In this document: positions 20,672 through 30,919 of the stretch, in pieces
Position numbering within the stretch: the stretch's first letter is position 1
Layout: the number at the start of each line of letters is the position of its first letter
NCBI GenBank assembly: GCA_949130495.1
Contig: OX422211.1
Span: 537,213,372-537,277,371, forward strand
Source: Sambucus nigra
Lineage: Eukaryota; Streptophyta; Magnoliopsida; Dipsacales; Adoxaceae
Length of the DNA stretch: 64,000 nt
Reading direction: 5' to 3'
The notes under the pieces: model-generated
Databases searched by the model: none
What the model was told of the DNA's origin: nothing
What the model saw: the letters and a program-made list of their open reading frames with translations, nothing else
Translations under genes and position numbers: made by a program

Positions 20672-22053
20672 ATGTCTAACATCACTACAAACTCCTTTTT
20701 TGGGCTTTCTCTTTCATTGAACTCACTACATCAACTCATTGCCATTTGATCTATAAAACTCAAACCATCTAACTATTTAGTATGGGGTACAAAAATGCTA
20801 CAATTGATGCAATAAATGAATATTGATCATTTGGTCTTTAATGACCCACCCTCATCCACTGGAATGAAGGGAGAAGACCAGAAAATCTCAAAAGCATGGA
20901 TATACAAAGATATCTTTTTAAGAAGTTGGATAACTAGAACAATAGCAGAAGAGTGCATATATGTTATTGTGGAATGAACCTCTGCCGAACATATTTGGAG
21001 TTTCTTAGAAGACCACTATCTTCAAGATACCAAGGACAAAGAATTTCAGTTGTAGGGTTTAATCCAAAATAGATCCATTGATGGCAAAACACTAGGGCCC
21101 TGTTTGGTTGTCCCAAAATTGTAAATTGTATCATTAATAAATTGTCCCATTTACAAATTGACTCATTAATTGTGTTTGGTTTCATTAATGAAATAATTCA
21201 TTAATTGTCCCATTTTAGCTCATGTGCAAAATCTTAAATTGGATCATTTCACAAAAAATGTGAAATGAATCCATTTGAAATAGAAGTCACATTAAGTGCA
21301 TGTCCCCTCTCCCCCTTTCTCTTTCCCCCCCCTCTCCCTCTCTCTTCCCCCCCCCCCCCCCTCTCCCTCTCTTGATTTGTTTTTATATTTTTTTCATAGA
21401 ACCTTAACATCAATTTCAAATTACCAAACATCGTGTAAAATTGGATTTAACTCATTTCAAATTCACTCATTTATAATTTACTAATTCACAATGAAACAAT
21501 TTACATAATCAAATAATTTGCGCAACCAAACTGGCCCTAGATGATTACATCAAAGAATTCAAGGTTTTATGTGATGGATTATTTGCCATCAACAAGCCAT
21601 TAGATGAAGATAATAAGGTGACTTATTTTCCCAAAGGTTTAGGGTGTAAATACCAAACTTTTCGTATAATAATTCTTTGTAAACCTCCATATACAACCAT
21701 GGATCAATTAATTTCTTCATTTAGGAGTTTTGATATCAAAGAGCATCTCCCAAAAATACAAGCAAACCATTTATCATATCCTGACACTAGCATGGCCTTC
21801 ACCTCCTATAGAGGCTCCACCTGAATAAAGGTGGATGATATCTAAATAGAGGAAGAGGAGGCTAATACAATAATGGAAATCAATATGGAAATTACAAAAA
21901 TACAAATCAAGAAGGCAACTATAGAAATGGAGGTTACAACCTTGGAAACCAACAATACCAAAACTATCACTCAAAAGGAAGAGGCTTTCGGCCTAGAACT
22001 CACTACAATCAAGGTGGAAGAAGTCAGAACTATCACATTCTACAAGCTCCTCT
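20672..22053 (+). pseudogene. Element E gag pseudogene, split by a MITE
   Basis: ATG at 20672 (MSNITTNSFFG) a short distance after the LTR. Copia-type gag landmarks: DDYIKEFK at about 21540 and the following LCDGLFAINKPL; the C-terminal part (21830-22050) is Asn- and Gly-poor compared with typical zinc-knuckle regions and is frameshifted. A 443-bp MITE at 21095-21537 interrupts the frame right before DDYIKEFK, and removing it together with the duplicated bases restores continuity. Gag would form the particle. Several stops; not functional. Confidence 0.75.
21095..21537. mobile_element. Second MITE, in gag of element E
   Basis: Ends GGGCCCTGTTTGGTTG and (reverse complement of right end) GGGCCAGTTTGGTTG; flanked by CTA or TA on both sides. 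It holds a CT-rich run (21298-21374) and internal inverted words such as TTCATTAATGAA. PIF/Harbinger-like or related; no transposase. Confidence 0.82.
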
Positions 22054-22099
22054 AACCAGTACCAACCCCAACATTCTTGATTCTAGTAACTTCAAAAAT

Positions 22100-23487
22100 T
22101 CTAATACTAGTTCTTGTCCAATTGCATTTATTGGTGGGATTTTTCTTATCAAACCAATGCGTAGGCAAGTAAAGAATTATACGAAAATACTGACAAAATT
22201 TTTTATATGGAGTCGGGAGACAATGTCCATATGACTCACTATTTAAGTACCCTGACTAACTTAAAGCCTTACCATGGTGAAAATTGTATCATGGTTGGTA
22301 ATGGGTCAAAACTTGATATTACTGATTTTGGTGCCAAACATATACAACCTGATTTGGAATTAGAAAAATATTTTAATTATCCCAAAACTAAAAAAAATGG
22401 TTTCTCTTTGCAAAGTTACCATGGATAATGAATGGGATTTAGTTTTCACTAATAACTATTATATGGTTAAGGACAATAAAACACAAAAATTTATAGCGAG
22501 GGGAATTAAAGACAAAGTATTGTATGCCTTTGGTGAAGACAGATTAAAGGCATTCACCTCTCTACAATTAGGCAAAGCTTCGGATTTTTTTGGCATTAAC
22601 GACTAGGACATCCTCACTCCAAAATATTATAGTGTTTGAATTCCAATAATTGTCTCAACATTAGTCAGTGGAATAAAATAAGAGAAGTTTGTGCGAGATG
22701 TCAGTTGGGAAAAAGTTGTAAACTTCCCTTGTAAATAAATGACAAAGTTTCATTAAGTCCACTTGATAAAATTCACTGTGATTTATAGGGTCCAGCCCCT
22801 ATAATGTCTTCACAATATTTTAGGTACTATGTGAATTTTATTGATGATTGTACTTGATTAACATAGTTATATCCTCTCAAGTTGAACATTGATTTTTATC
22901 TCACACATGTTAAGTTTGCTAACATGGTGAAAACTCAATTATTGAAACTAATCAAAACATTCCAATGTGATGGTGGAGGAGAATTTAAAAATGTCCTTCC
23001 AAATTTTTTGGATAAAAATGAAACCTTATGACACATTTAATGCCATAATACACCTTAACAATTTGGTGTTGTCGAAATAAAGCATCGACATATATTTGAA
23101 ATGGGGTTAACAATCATGTTTCATCTAAAAATTCTCTTATTCCTATGGCTAGAAGCATTTATGACAACCATATTCTTAATTAATCGACTACTGACAAAGA
23201 AACTAAATATGAATTTCCCATATTTCAAACTATACAACACTCATCCTTACTGTGCTTCTCTTAAGATTTTTGATTGCAAGTGTTTCCCACACATTAAGGG
23301 CAAAACTCAAAATAAGTCCGTGGCAAAAACTTTGCCATGTGTTTTTAATGTCTACAACACTCTTCATAAGAGGTACATATGCTTTAACCCACACATAAGA
23401 AAAATCTTCATTTGTAGACATGTTCTCTTTGATGAAAGTACTCTTCCATATGTCAAGAAACCAATATGTCAATAAAAAAATATGGTA
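22100..23487 (+). pseudogene. Element E protease and integrase pseudogene
   Basis: In order: a protease-like stretch near 22200-22340 (HMTHYLSTLTNLKPYHG, then MVGNGSKLDI), the pre-integrase segment (VLYAFG, about 22520), and the zinc-binding HH-CC region at about 22610-22730 ending CARCQLGKSCKLP. The integrase core follows at 22760-23100 (LDKIHCDL, FIDDCT, FQCDGGGEFKN) and its C-terminal copia signature at 23101-23475 (FDCKCFPH, HVLFDES). Integrase would insert element cDNA into the genome. Stops and frameshifts throughout. Element F lies directly after at 23493. Confidence 0.8.
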
Positions 23488-23492
23488 CACAT

Positions 23493-24154
23493 TGTTGATG
23501 CAAAAAACTAGACCGAATCCCATTTTTATGACCACAAATAAATAGATAAAAACAATCCAATCAAGCACATGAGAGACAAATATTTTTAAAGTGGTTCGGC
23601 TGTAAGGAAAAGCCTACGTCCACTGTTATTTTATTCCCAGGGGTTTACAATAGCACAATGTGGTGTAGAGAGAGAAAAAGGTGTAGATCTTGTGTATGGT
23701 GTCTCTCATCCTTGTCGGATCTCCTTGGTTCTCTTGGATCTCTTGGATCTCTCCTCCTTTTGGCTAAGGAAATACATGTATTTATAGTGATGGGAGATAA
23801 AGAGATTCATTGTATGTAGACATTTATACATTATGTCTACATTCAATGAATCTAATTGTTGAATTGCTTGGTATGCTATGTGTTGTCATCTATTAATACA
23901 GTATAAATATACATTAAGGCTCATTAAATGCGCTGCCATCTTCATTAATGCACATTAAATGCATAATTATTCTTTTGATCTTCCTGGTTGATATGCCGAC
24001 CAACTCTCCTCGGGTGCCGACTAACACTCCTCGGGTGCCGACTAATTCTCCTCGGGTGCCGACTAACACTCCTCGGATATCGAATATTGCCACATAGGAT
24101 AACATGTGTCCTTTTCTGATTGGTCCTCGTAGATGGAGAATTTTTGCGTTAATA
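23493..24154 (-). repeat. 3' LTR of element F
   Basis: 662 bp. Minus-strand TATA-like CTATAAATAC at about 23783-23792. Four direct repeats TGCCGACTAACACTCCTCGGG at 23994, 24015, 24036 and 24057 (exactly 21 bp apart) lie about 200 bp upstream of it. Adjacent (minus) to the purine-rich GCATTGGGGGCTTC (24155-24168), the likely polypurine tract. Confidence 0.92.
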
Positions 24155-24244
24155 GAAGCCCCCAATGCTCCATGCTTGATGGTTTACTTGAAAGGATGGA
24201 GTATTTATTCTGCAGTGTTGCTCGGTGCTCGTGAAATTCTTGAT

Positions 24245-24469
24245 CTACCTTCTTGATTTGTTCAACATAAAGTGAATTATCTCCTGGATGACATATGATG
24301 CAGGCTGATCGGTGGTTGCTAATCTTTCTTTTGAGGAACTCCGTGTGCTATGTATCACCCCTGGGAATTTGGATGCAGCCATGCCATAGTATGCAGCTTG
24401 TAGCTTGTCATAATCTTCAAGTATGTTGATCGGTTTATTAGCCGACCAACTACCTCCTGTGTCGAGCAA
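24245..24469 (-). CDS. Small sense-strand open frame in the F 3' region, function unknown
   Basis: 74 residues, MLDTGGSWSANKPINILEDY at the start, continuing with LQAAYYGMAASKFPG. Located between pol and the 3' LTR, where Tat elements often carry extra sequence. No family recognised, and the length is within what chance allows. Confidence 0.2.
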   Translation of the reverse strand: MLDTGGSWSANKPINILEDYDKLQAAYYGMAASKFPGVIHSTRSSSKERLATTDQPASYVIQEIIHFMLNKSRR

Positions 24470-24664
24470 CTGAATGCTAACTTTACGTGCTTGCTTTTTC
24501 TGATTTATGATCGTCTGAATAATTAGTCGAGTAACATACTAGCTTTTGAACCCAACTCTTCAATCTGACTAGTACCAAGCTAGTGGTGGACTTCGAAACA
24601 TTTTCATAAAACTTCTTCTTCATTATTGGTCGAGACAGTAGTAGCAAAGATCTCAGTGCTGTAG

Positions 24665-24901
24665 ATGCTGATTTTGACTTCTACCTCTGCTCGAGGACGA
24701 GCAAGAGGTTCCCTGGGACGAGCAAGAGCTTCTCGGGTAATTATCGAAGAACAGAGAACTCAATCTGCTTTGGAGAATCAAGCCTTCCAACTAATGGCAA
24801 AGACCCAGGCCTTGGCTGAGATGTCCGAGAAGATCATGAGTCTTGAAGAGCAACTTCCTGCTCGGGGACGAGCAAGAGCTGCTCGGACAGACCATCTGTG
24901 A
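24665..24901 (+). CDS. Antisense open frame in the F 3' region: RG-rich, coiled-coil-like
   Basis: 78 residues running against the transcription of F. It has Arg/Ala/Gly-rich ends (ARGRARGSLGRARAS near residues 9-23 and PARGRARAARTD near 65-76) around a heptad-like helix (QALAEMSEKIMSLEEQL). The RG-rich ends repeat the DNA word CTCG(G/A)GGACGAGCAAGAG three times. Tat-lineage elements are known to carry antisense genes between pol and the 3' LTR; position and direction fit, but the protein is not one I recognise. A second frame starting at 24903 (MNIRMMKDFNLIN) continues for 38 residues to 25018, suggesting one frameshifted longer gene. Confidence 0.45.
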   Translation: MLILTSTSARGRARGSLGRARASRVIIEEQRTQSALENQAFQLMAKTQALAEMSEKIMSLEEQLPARGRARAARTDHL

Positions 24902-25179
24902 TGAACATCAGAATGATGAAAGATTTTAACTTAATAAACTCCCCTTATACTTTGGATGATCCTCCTGCTGGCGAGGAACCTGTTTCAAAAGAAGAGGGAA
25001 AGAAACCAATAGAGTAGGAATCTCAATGTAATAGTTAGTATACATTTTCATTCTCAATGTATTTTGTTTTTGATTTTAATGAAAGACTTTCATTTTTTTT
25101 CGCAATCTTAATTGCTATTGTCTTGTAAAATACTCTACATCTGTGCATATGTATAAGTTAAAAAGATAGCAATATTGTG

Positions 25180-26240
25180 TTGTTCATCGACCAACTTAGT
25201 AATAAAAAAGTTACAAGTATTAGTAATGTTGCTCGATCACTTAATAATAAAGTAATGAGTATAAAAATGTTTAAAATTTTTCCAACCAACCAAGGTTGTT
25301 ACATTGTGCTCGTCGACCGATTATAGTTAGTGAGAGTTTATCCCCGACTAACCATACTTGGTAAATTTTTTTCTTTTTCATAAAATGTGTCCGACCAACC
25401 AAGGTCGATAAATTCTCCTCGTCGACCAACTATAGTTAGTGGGTTTTTATCCCCGACCAACCATACTTGGTTCAGTTTGGAATATTTTGTTCTTCGAGGA
25501 ACTTTTATATTTTCTGTAATAATCTTACCTCCCGACCAACATAAGTTGGCATTTGAGAGCATATTTTGTTTTCAAACCAACCGAGATTGGCATTTTTAAG
25601 AATGTTGTTCTTGCCCTTTTACCAACCGGAGTTGGTCATGGGTTTGAACTATCATGTCCACTAACTCTTTTACCAACCGAAGTTGATCACATTAGTGTAC
25701 GCCTCCTATCCAAAGGAGTATAGTTTGTTCTCGCTATTTTACCAACCGAAGTTGATCACGCTCAAACTATCATGTACACTAGTTATTTTATCAACCGGAG
25801 TTGATCACGCTAGTGTACGCCTCCTAGCCAAAGGAGTATAGTTTGTTCTCGCTATTTTACCAACCGAAGTTGATCACGCTCGAACTATCATGTCCACTAG
25901 TTATTTTATCAATCGGAGTTGATCACGCTAGTGTACGCCATCGTAACCAAAGGAGTATAGTTTGTTCTCGCTATTTTACCAACCGAAGTTGATCACGCTC
26001 GAACTATCATGTCCACTAGTTATTTTATCAACCGGAGTTGATCACGCTAGTGTACGCCTCCTAACCAAAGGAGTATAGTTTGTTCTCGCTATTTTACCAA
26101 CCGAAGTTGATCACGCTCGAACTATCATGTCCACTAGTTATTTTACCAACCGGAGTTGATCATGCTAGTGTACGCCTCCTAACCAAAGGAGTATAGTTTC
26201 TTCTCGCCCTTTTACCAGCCGGAGTTGGTCGTGGGTTTGA
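25180..26240. repeat. Palindrome-rich region and 118-bp tandem satellite in F
   Basis: From 25700 to 26220 a 118-bp unit is repeated about 4.5 times; AAAGGAGTATAG occurs at 25712, 25830, 25949, 26067 and 26185 (spacing 118, 119, 118, 118). Each unit holds two half-repeats of about 49 and 69 bp, both starting TTTTACCAACCGAAGTTGAT. The core ACCAACCGGAGTTGGT is a near-palindrome. Looser copies of CCAAC..GTTGG extend to 25180. Confidence 0.95.
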
Positions 26241-26463
26241 ACTATCGGTGTTTGCTTTTATTGCTGAGTAGCGTAGTGTTGCACACTAGTATTCCCCGAA
26301 AAACATTCAATAAAAGAAAGAAGATGGCGAAACATCATTGTTTTATTCCAACTTATTGTTCTTCTGAATGACATTATTTAATACGTAATCTCCTTCGTTT
26401 AAGTTGCATTTTTTCACCCTCTTGTTGTAGAACAGAGATGTTCGTTGTTGGTAAGCAGCATTC

Positions 26464-27100
26464 CTAATCTTCTCTAACCTCATCGAGCATATCCAAATCC
26501 AGTCTTCTCATTAAGTCGCTGACTGGGGAATTAAAATTCAGCACTCTGTGTGTTGGAAGACCCAACTTGGCAGGTATTACAGCCTCACTTCCAAACGCCA
26601 GCTTATATGGTGATTCTCTAGTTGCAGCTCGGGGAGTTGTTCGGTAAGCCCACAATACTGACTGTAGCTCATTAATCCAATTAGCCTTACTTAGCCTCTT
26701 CTTCAAACCATTTAGTAATGTTCTGTTCATCACTTCAGTTTTTCCATTATTCTGAGGATGACCTGGTGCTGAATGAACCTTCAAAATGTTTGACTGATGA
26801 CAATAAGCGATAAACTCCTCGTTATCGAATTGTGTTCCATAGTCTGTGATGATGGCAACGACGAGGTATTTGAATCTTCCTCGGGTCGTCGGCAGTGGTC
26901 CAACCAAATCAATTCCCACATGGCAAATGGCCAAGGGGAAGTTATGGGTGTCAACAATGTTTGTGGAGTTCTTCGGATGTAGGAAAAGCGTTGACACTTG
27001 TCACATTTCTTGGCATAAGCTATACAATCATCTCTCATCGTCGGCCAGTAGTATCCCTAAGTCATCACCTTTTGCAAAAGTGTCCGACCTGCTACATGGG
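26464..27100 (-). pseudogene. Element F integrase, core internally deleted
   Basis: The zinc-binding end (CIAYAKKCDKCQRF, about 26990-27035) and the core are in different frames. The core frame (26464-26997) reads DLVGPLPTTRGRFKYLVVAI and then passes straight to ITDYGTQFDN. About 40 residues normally between these blocks, including the first catalytic Asp, are absent without a frame change. The second Asp (ITDYG) and the Glu region (NNGKTEVMNRTL) remain, followed by the usual WAYRTTPR and LAFGSEAVIP blocks. Integrase joins cDNA to host DNA through a DDE triad; losing one Asp should abolish this. Confidence 0.85.
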
Positions 27101-27185
27101 CTCCACAGGACCCTTCATGGATCTCTTTAATCAATTCTTTCACCTCGGAGGGATGTACACATCTTTGCAAACCTGCCATAATTCC

Positions 27186-27790
27186 TCATCTATACAAAAT
27201 ACCATTAATTAGTACATACCGAGCAGCTTTAAACTTCCATTTCTTGGCAGCGAGCTTATCCTCTGGTAATTCTTCCTCCTCAATATATGCTCCGATGGGA
27301 TCCATCCAAGATGGTCCTAAATCAAGGGTAATAATATTCATCGTCAGGTCTTCATCTATGCTCCAACTTTCTAATACTTCAATTGGTATCGTTGTTCGCA
27401 GCTCGGTACGAGTAGCTGATGCTAATCGGGCCAGTGCGTCTGCTTGTTCATTCTCCATTCTTGGTATTCTGATCAACTGAATGTCATCAAATTCTGCCAA
27501 CAACTCCATTACCTTTACTTGACCATTATTTCTCCTTTAACTGCATATGTTCCCATCGTTTGATTCACAATTAATTGAGAATCACTAAATACCACCACTT
27601 GTTGCGCCTCCATAATCTCTGCTAAATTAAGACCTGCTATCATGGCCTCATACTCAGCCTCATTATTGGAGGCCTTGAATTGGAATCGCAGAGCATATTC
27701 CAAGTCAATCTCATCTGGGGTGTTCAAAACAATTCCTGCTCCACAACCTGTTGTGCAAGATGACCCATCTACATATAATCTCCATGTAGG
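27186..27790 (-). pseudogene. Element F second RNase H (archaeal-type) domain
   Basis: Two adjoining open pieces (27515-27727 and 27186-27509) plus LYVDGSSCTTGCGAG encoded just upstream. Landmarks: the DGSS start, NNEAEYEAMIAGL, VVVFSDSQLIVNQ, and RMENEQADALARLAS at the end. These are the D, E, D, D blocks of the extra RNase H that characterises Tat elements and follows the usual RNase H. A stop at 27511-27515 and a frameshift at about 27800-27850 separate it from upstream pol. It would remove RNA from RNA-DNA hybrids during reverse transcription. Confidence 0.8.
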
Positions 27791-28848
27791 TAACTCGTCT
27801 TCAAATTTCTGATCTGACAGAGTTCCTTGGTGAAATATTTGTTGTTTCCTTTCATCCTCCCCTGGTATTTTTCGTTCTTCAACGAATTTGATGATCTTTC
27901 TACATCCACAAGCTCTTTTACCAACCGGAGTTGGTCTGAGCTTATGTCTGTTGGTCCTGTAACATCCACAGGTCGGTCAGCGAGCAACTTTTGTTTCTCA
28001 GGGGTATCAGTTAATGTAAATTCTGCTATAAAGTCTGCTATAGCTTGCCCTTTTAATGATGATCTGGGTTCATACACAATATCATATTCACCGAGCTCTA
28101 TTGCCCAGTAAATCAGTGTCCCTGACTTTTCTGGCTTATAAAGGGCTTGTCTTAATGGCATGTCGGTATACACGATGATGGCATGGGCCTGGAAATATGG
28201 CCTCATTCTTCTACTTGCCTCAATTAATGCCAATGCCAATTTTTCTAACTTTGGGTACCTGATCTCTGCACCTCGGAAAGCCTTACTTGTGTAATAAATT
28301 GGCTTCTGGACTCCATTCTCCATTCTGATCAATGTCGAGCTGACTGCATTCTCTGATACTGCCAGGTATAAGTACAACTTTTCTCCCGTTAATGGCCTGG
28401 ACAACAGTGGAGGTGTTCCCAAATATTTCTTCAAGTCTTGAAAGGCTTTCTCACATTCATCATTCCACTCGAAAGTTTTTCGAAGTGTTTTGAAGAATGG
28501 AAGGCATCTATCAGTTGCTCGAGATACAAATCTGTTGAGCGCGGTAACTCGTCCTGTAAGGCTTTGCACTTCTTTCTTCATCGTTGGAGATCGCAGCCCT
28601 AATAAAGACTTGATCTTTTCAGTATTTGCTTCTATGCCTCCTTGATTGACAATGTAACCGAGAAACATGCCTTCTCGTACTCCAAATATGCACTTCGTCG
28701 GGTTCAGCTTCATTTGATATTTATCTAGTTGATCAAAGGTCTTGCCTAAGTCAACTAGAAGATCGGCAGCTTTCTTGCTCTTTGTCAGCATATCGTCAAC
28801 ATAGACCTCCATATTGCAACTGATTTGCTCTACAAAGACCTTGTTCAT
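27769..28848 (-). pseudogene. Element F reverse transcriptase (C-terminal half) and RNase H
   Basis: 359-residue open frame that starts inside RT. The catalytic box VYVDDML is at residues 15-21, followed by MKLNPTKCIFGVREG, FLGYIVNQ and the RT-RNase H connection. RNase H occupies about residues 145-280 (LYLYLAVSENAVSSTL, YYTSKAFRGAEIRYP, IVYTDMPLRQAL). The frame upstream of 28848 still reads ATYQRL, then breaks at about 28870, so fingers and palm N-terminal parts are missing. This is the only RT in the window with an intact YVDD. The C-terminal 75 residues are a linker containing the satellite-core DNA (27917-27934). Confidence 0.88.
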
Positions 28849-28875
28849 CAGCCGCTGATAGGTTGCTATGAAATT

Positions 28876-30238
28876 TTAATAGGCTGCCCGAGCACCTGTC
28901 GAGACTAGGGAAAATAATTATTATCATGAGAATAATTACTCAGCCAAACAATATGTGATGTGTATCAGCATAAAATAATAAAAATTTCAAAATATGAAAT
29001 AATATTTTTGTGCCAAATGTGTGTGAGATGGACAAATTTTTATCGGATATGCATCATAAATAAGATGTAGAGTTATTTAATCTCCAACAACTAATCAAGT
29101 ATAAGTTGCTGTTTGAAAATTATTTATCACTTGGCTTTAAAAATATTTTTGGGGTGATCACAAGTAAAAAAAGACTTAAGCCCCCTGCTTGTCCCCAAGC
29201 TGAACTCGTGTTTAAAGAAATATCTAGGGTGCTTCGCATTTTTTAATACCCCAAGATTCTACTGCTGCCGACAAACTACATGGATGTTGCCGACCAACAT
29301 TTAAGGATATCTCAAATTATAGAATATATGGTTGGGTGACCAGAATATCTCGAATCTTTAGATCAAAAAATAACATTCGATGTAAAATTTAAGCCTTAAG
29401 AATGTTAATTAAATGAATAAATATATAACCCACTAGATCGTGTGATTTCGACAAAGAAACCTTGTGATGTGATGAACGAGGGGCCAACATATCAAATTTG
29501 TGCCCAGAGTCTTGATATGGTCATGATTGTTTTACTGATCCTCTTTTACAAGAGGTGAGTAATGATTTTTTGGGTGAGAGAAAATTATTTTTTATATTGA
29601 TCCCTTCCTATTCCCAATTTGGAGAGATAAAAATATGCTGAATGATAGAAGTTATTACCAAATTTATATCAAAAATCAATCAATTTGACTTTATTGACAT
29701 AGATGGAAGATGAACCAAATTAAGTATATAATTCATAAAAGTGAATGCAAAGAGACTCAAACTTGAAGAGAGAGAGAATATATCTGGGTCATGATTTCCA
29801 TGAGAAGACTTTTTATTGTCTTTAACCTTTTCCCATTCTTTTATTAAAAATATGATGGGAATTTGAATAGATATCAAAGATCTTACAAAATTTATGATAA
29901 AAATTATCAATGAAAATTATCAAGTCTTATCATCGTCGTATATATTGGTATATGTAATCATTTAAAATATTTATTCCATGATATAAAATTGAAACTTGAG
30001 AATCAAGCAAAGAGTTATGATTTATGAAATCCACTATTTTTCAGATTTCTAAATAAGAATTAGTCTAATAGTTATGATTTAAAAATCATGATATGCAACA
30101 TTTTGCAGATAAAAATTGGACAATTAATTTATGTATATAAACATAAAAATCATGATTGAATCAAAAGATGTATGTATAATTGATTATATGTAGAGAGAAT
30201 AAAAACTTAGCTTTTGATGGAGAATAATGGTTGTAACA
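28876..30238. other. AT-rich non-coding stretch of F replacing gag, protease and half of RT
   Basis: 1.4 kb between the primer site and the truncated RT where about 3 kb of gag, protease and RT would be expected. No coding signal and no similarity to other parts of the window that I could see. Probably leader sequence joined to RT by a deletion at about 28876. Confidence 0.6.
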
Positions 30239-30240
30239 CG

Positions 30241-30258
30241 TTCCCACAGACGAAGCCA
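30241..30258 (-). other. Element F primer-binding site
   Basis: Minus strand TGGCTTCGTCTGTGGGAA, three bases after the LTR; a variant of the TGGCGCCGTCTGTGGGAA-type site used by many plant Tat elements. Confidence 0.7.
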
Positions 30259-30261
30259 ATC

Positions 30262-30914
30262 TGTTGATGCAAAAAACTGGACCGAATCCCATTTTTATGA
30301 CCACAAATAAATAGATAAAAGCAATCCAATCAAGCACATGAGAGGCAAAGATTTTTAAAGTGGTTCGGCTATAAGGAAAAGCCTACGTCCACTGTTATTT
30401 TATTCCCAGGGGTTTACAATAGCACAATGTGGTGTAAAGAGAGAAAAAGGTGTAGATATTGTGTATGGTGTCTCTCATCCTTGTCGGATCTCCTTGGTTC
30501 TCTTGGATCTCTCCTCCTTTTAGCTAAGGGAATACATGTATTTATAGTGATGGGAGATAAAGAGATTCATTGTATGTAGACATTTATACATTATGTCTAC
30601 ATTCAATGAATCTAATTGTTGAATTGCTTGGTATGCTATGTGTTGTCATCGATTAATACAGTATAAATGTACATTAAGGATCATTAAATGCGTTGCCATC
30701 TTCATTAAAGCACGTTAAATGCATAATTATTCTTTTGATCTTCCTGGTTGATATGCCGACCAACTCTCCTCGGGTGCCGACTAACACTCCTCGGGTGCCG
30801 ACTAATTCTCCTCGTGTGCCGACTAACACTCCTCGGATATCGAATATTGCCACGTAGGATGACATGTGTCCTTTTCTGATTGGTCCTCGTAGATGGAGAA
30901 TTTTTGCATTAACA
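30262..30914 (-). repeat. 5' LTR of element F
   Basis: 653 bp, minus strand TGTTAATGC to GCATCAACA. It has the same four 21-bp direct repeats at 30754, 30775, 30796 and 30817. One 10-bp copy of CTCTTGGATC fewer than the 3' LTR near 30500. Confidence 0.93.
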
Positions 30915-30919
30915 CACAT

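Larger units (their letters stand above)
23493..30914 (-). mobile_element. Element F: young Tat-type Ty3/gypsy, internally deleted
   Basis: 7422 bp with perfect 5-bp target duplication CACAT (23488-23492 and 30915-30919), inserted in pol of element E. Transcription is on the minus strand: 5' LTR 30262-30914, primer site 30241-30258, pol 28870-26464, long 3' region with satellite and an antisense frame, 3' LTR 23493-24154. LTRs differ by about 20 substitutions plus one 10-bp indel by eye (around 3%). Gag, protease and the N-terminal half of RT are missing. Confidence 0.93.

Noticed and set aside
23230..23568. 112-residue minus-strand open frame over the copia integrase end
   Set aside because: Opposite-strand shadow of the plus-strand integrase C-terminus.
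25700..26220. Regular array resembling a CRISPR locus
   Set aside because: The whole 118-bp unit is repeated, with no unique spacers; it lies in a retrotransposon 3' region in a plant genome.
26895..27212. Plus-strand open frames of up to 105 residues over F integrase
   Set aside because: Shadows of the minus-strand pol frame.
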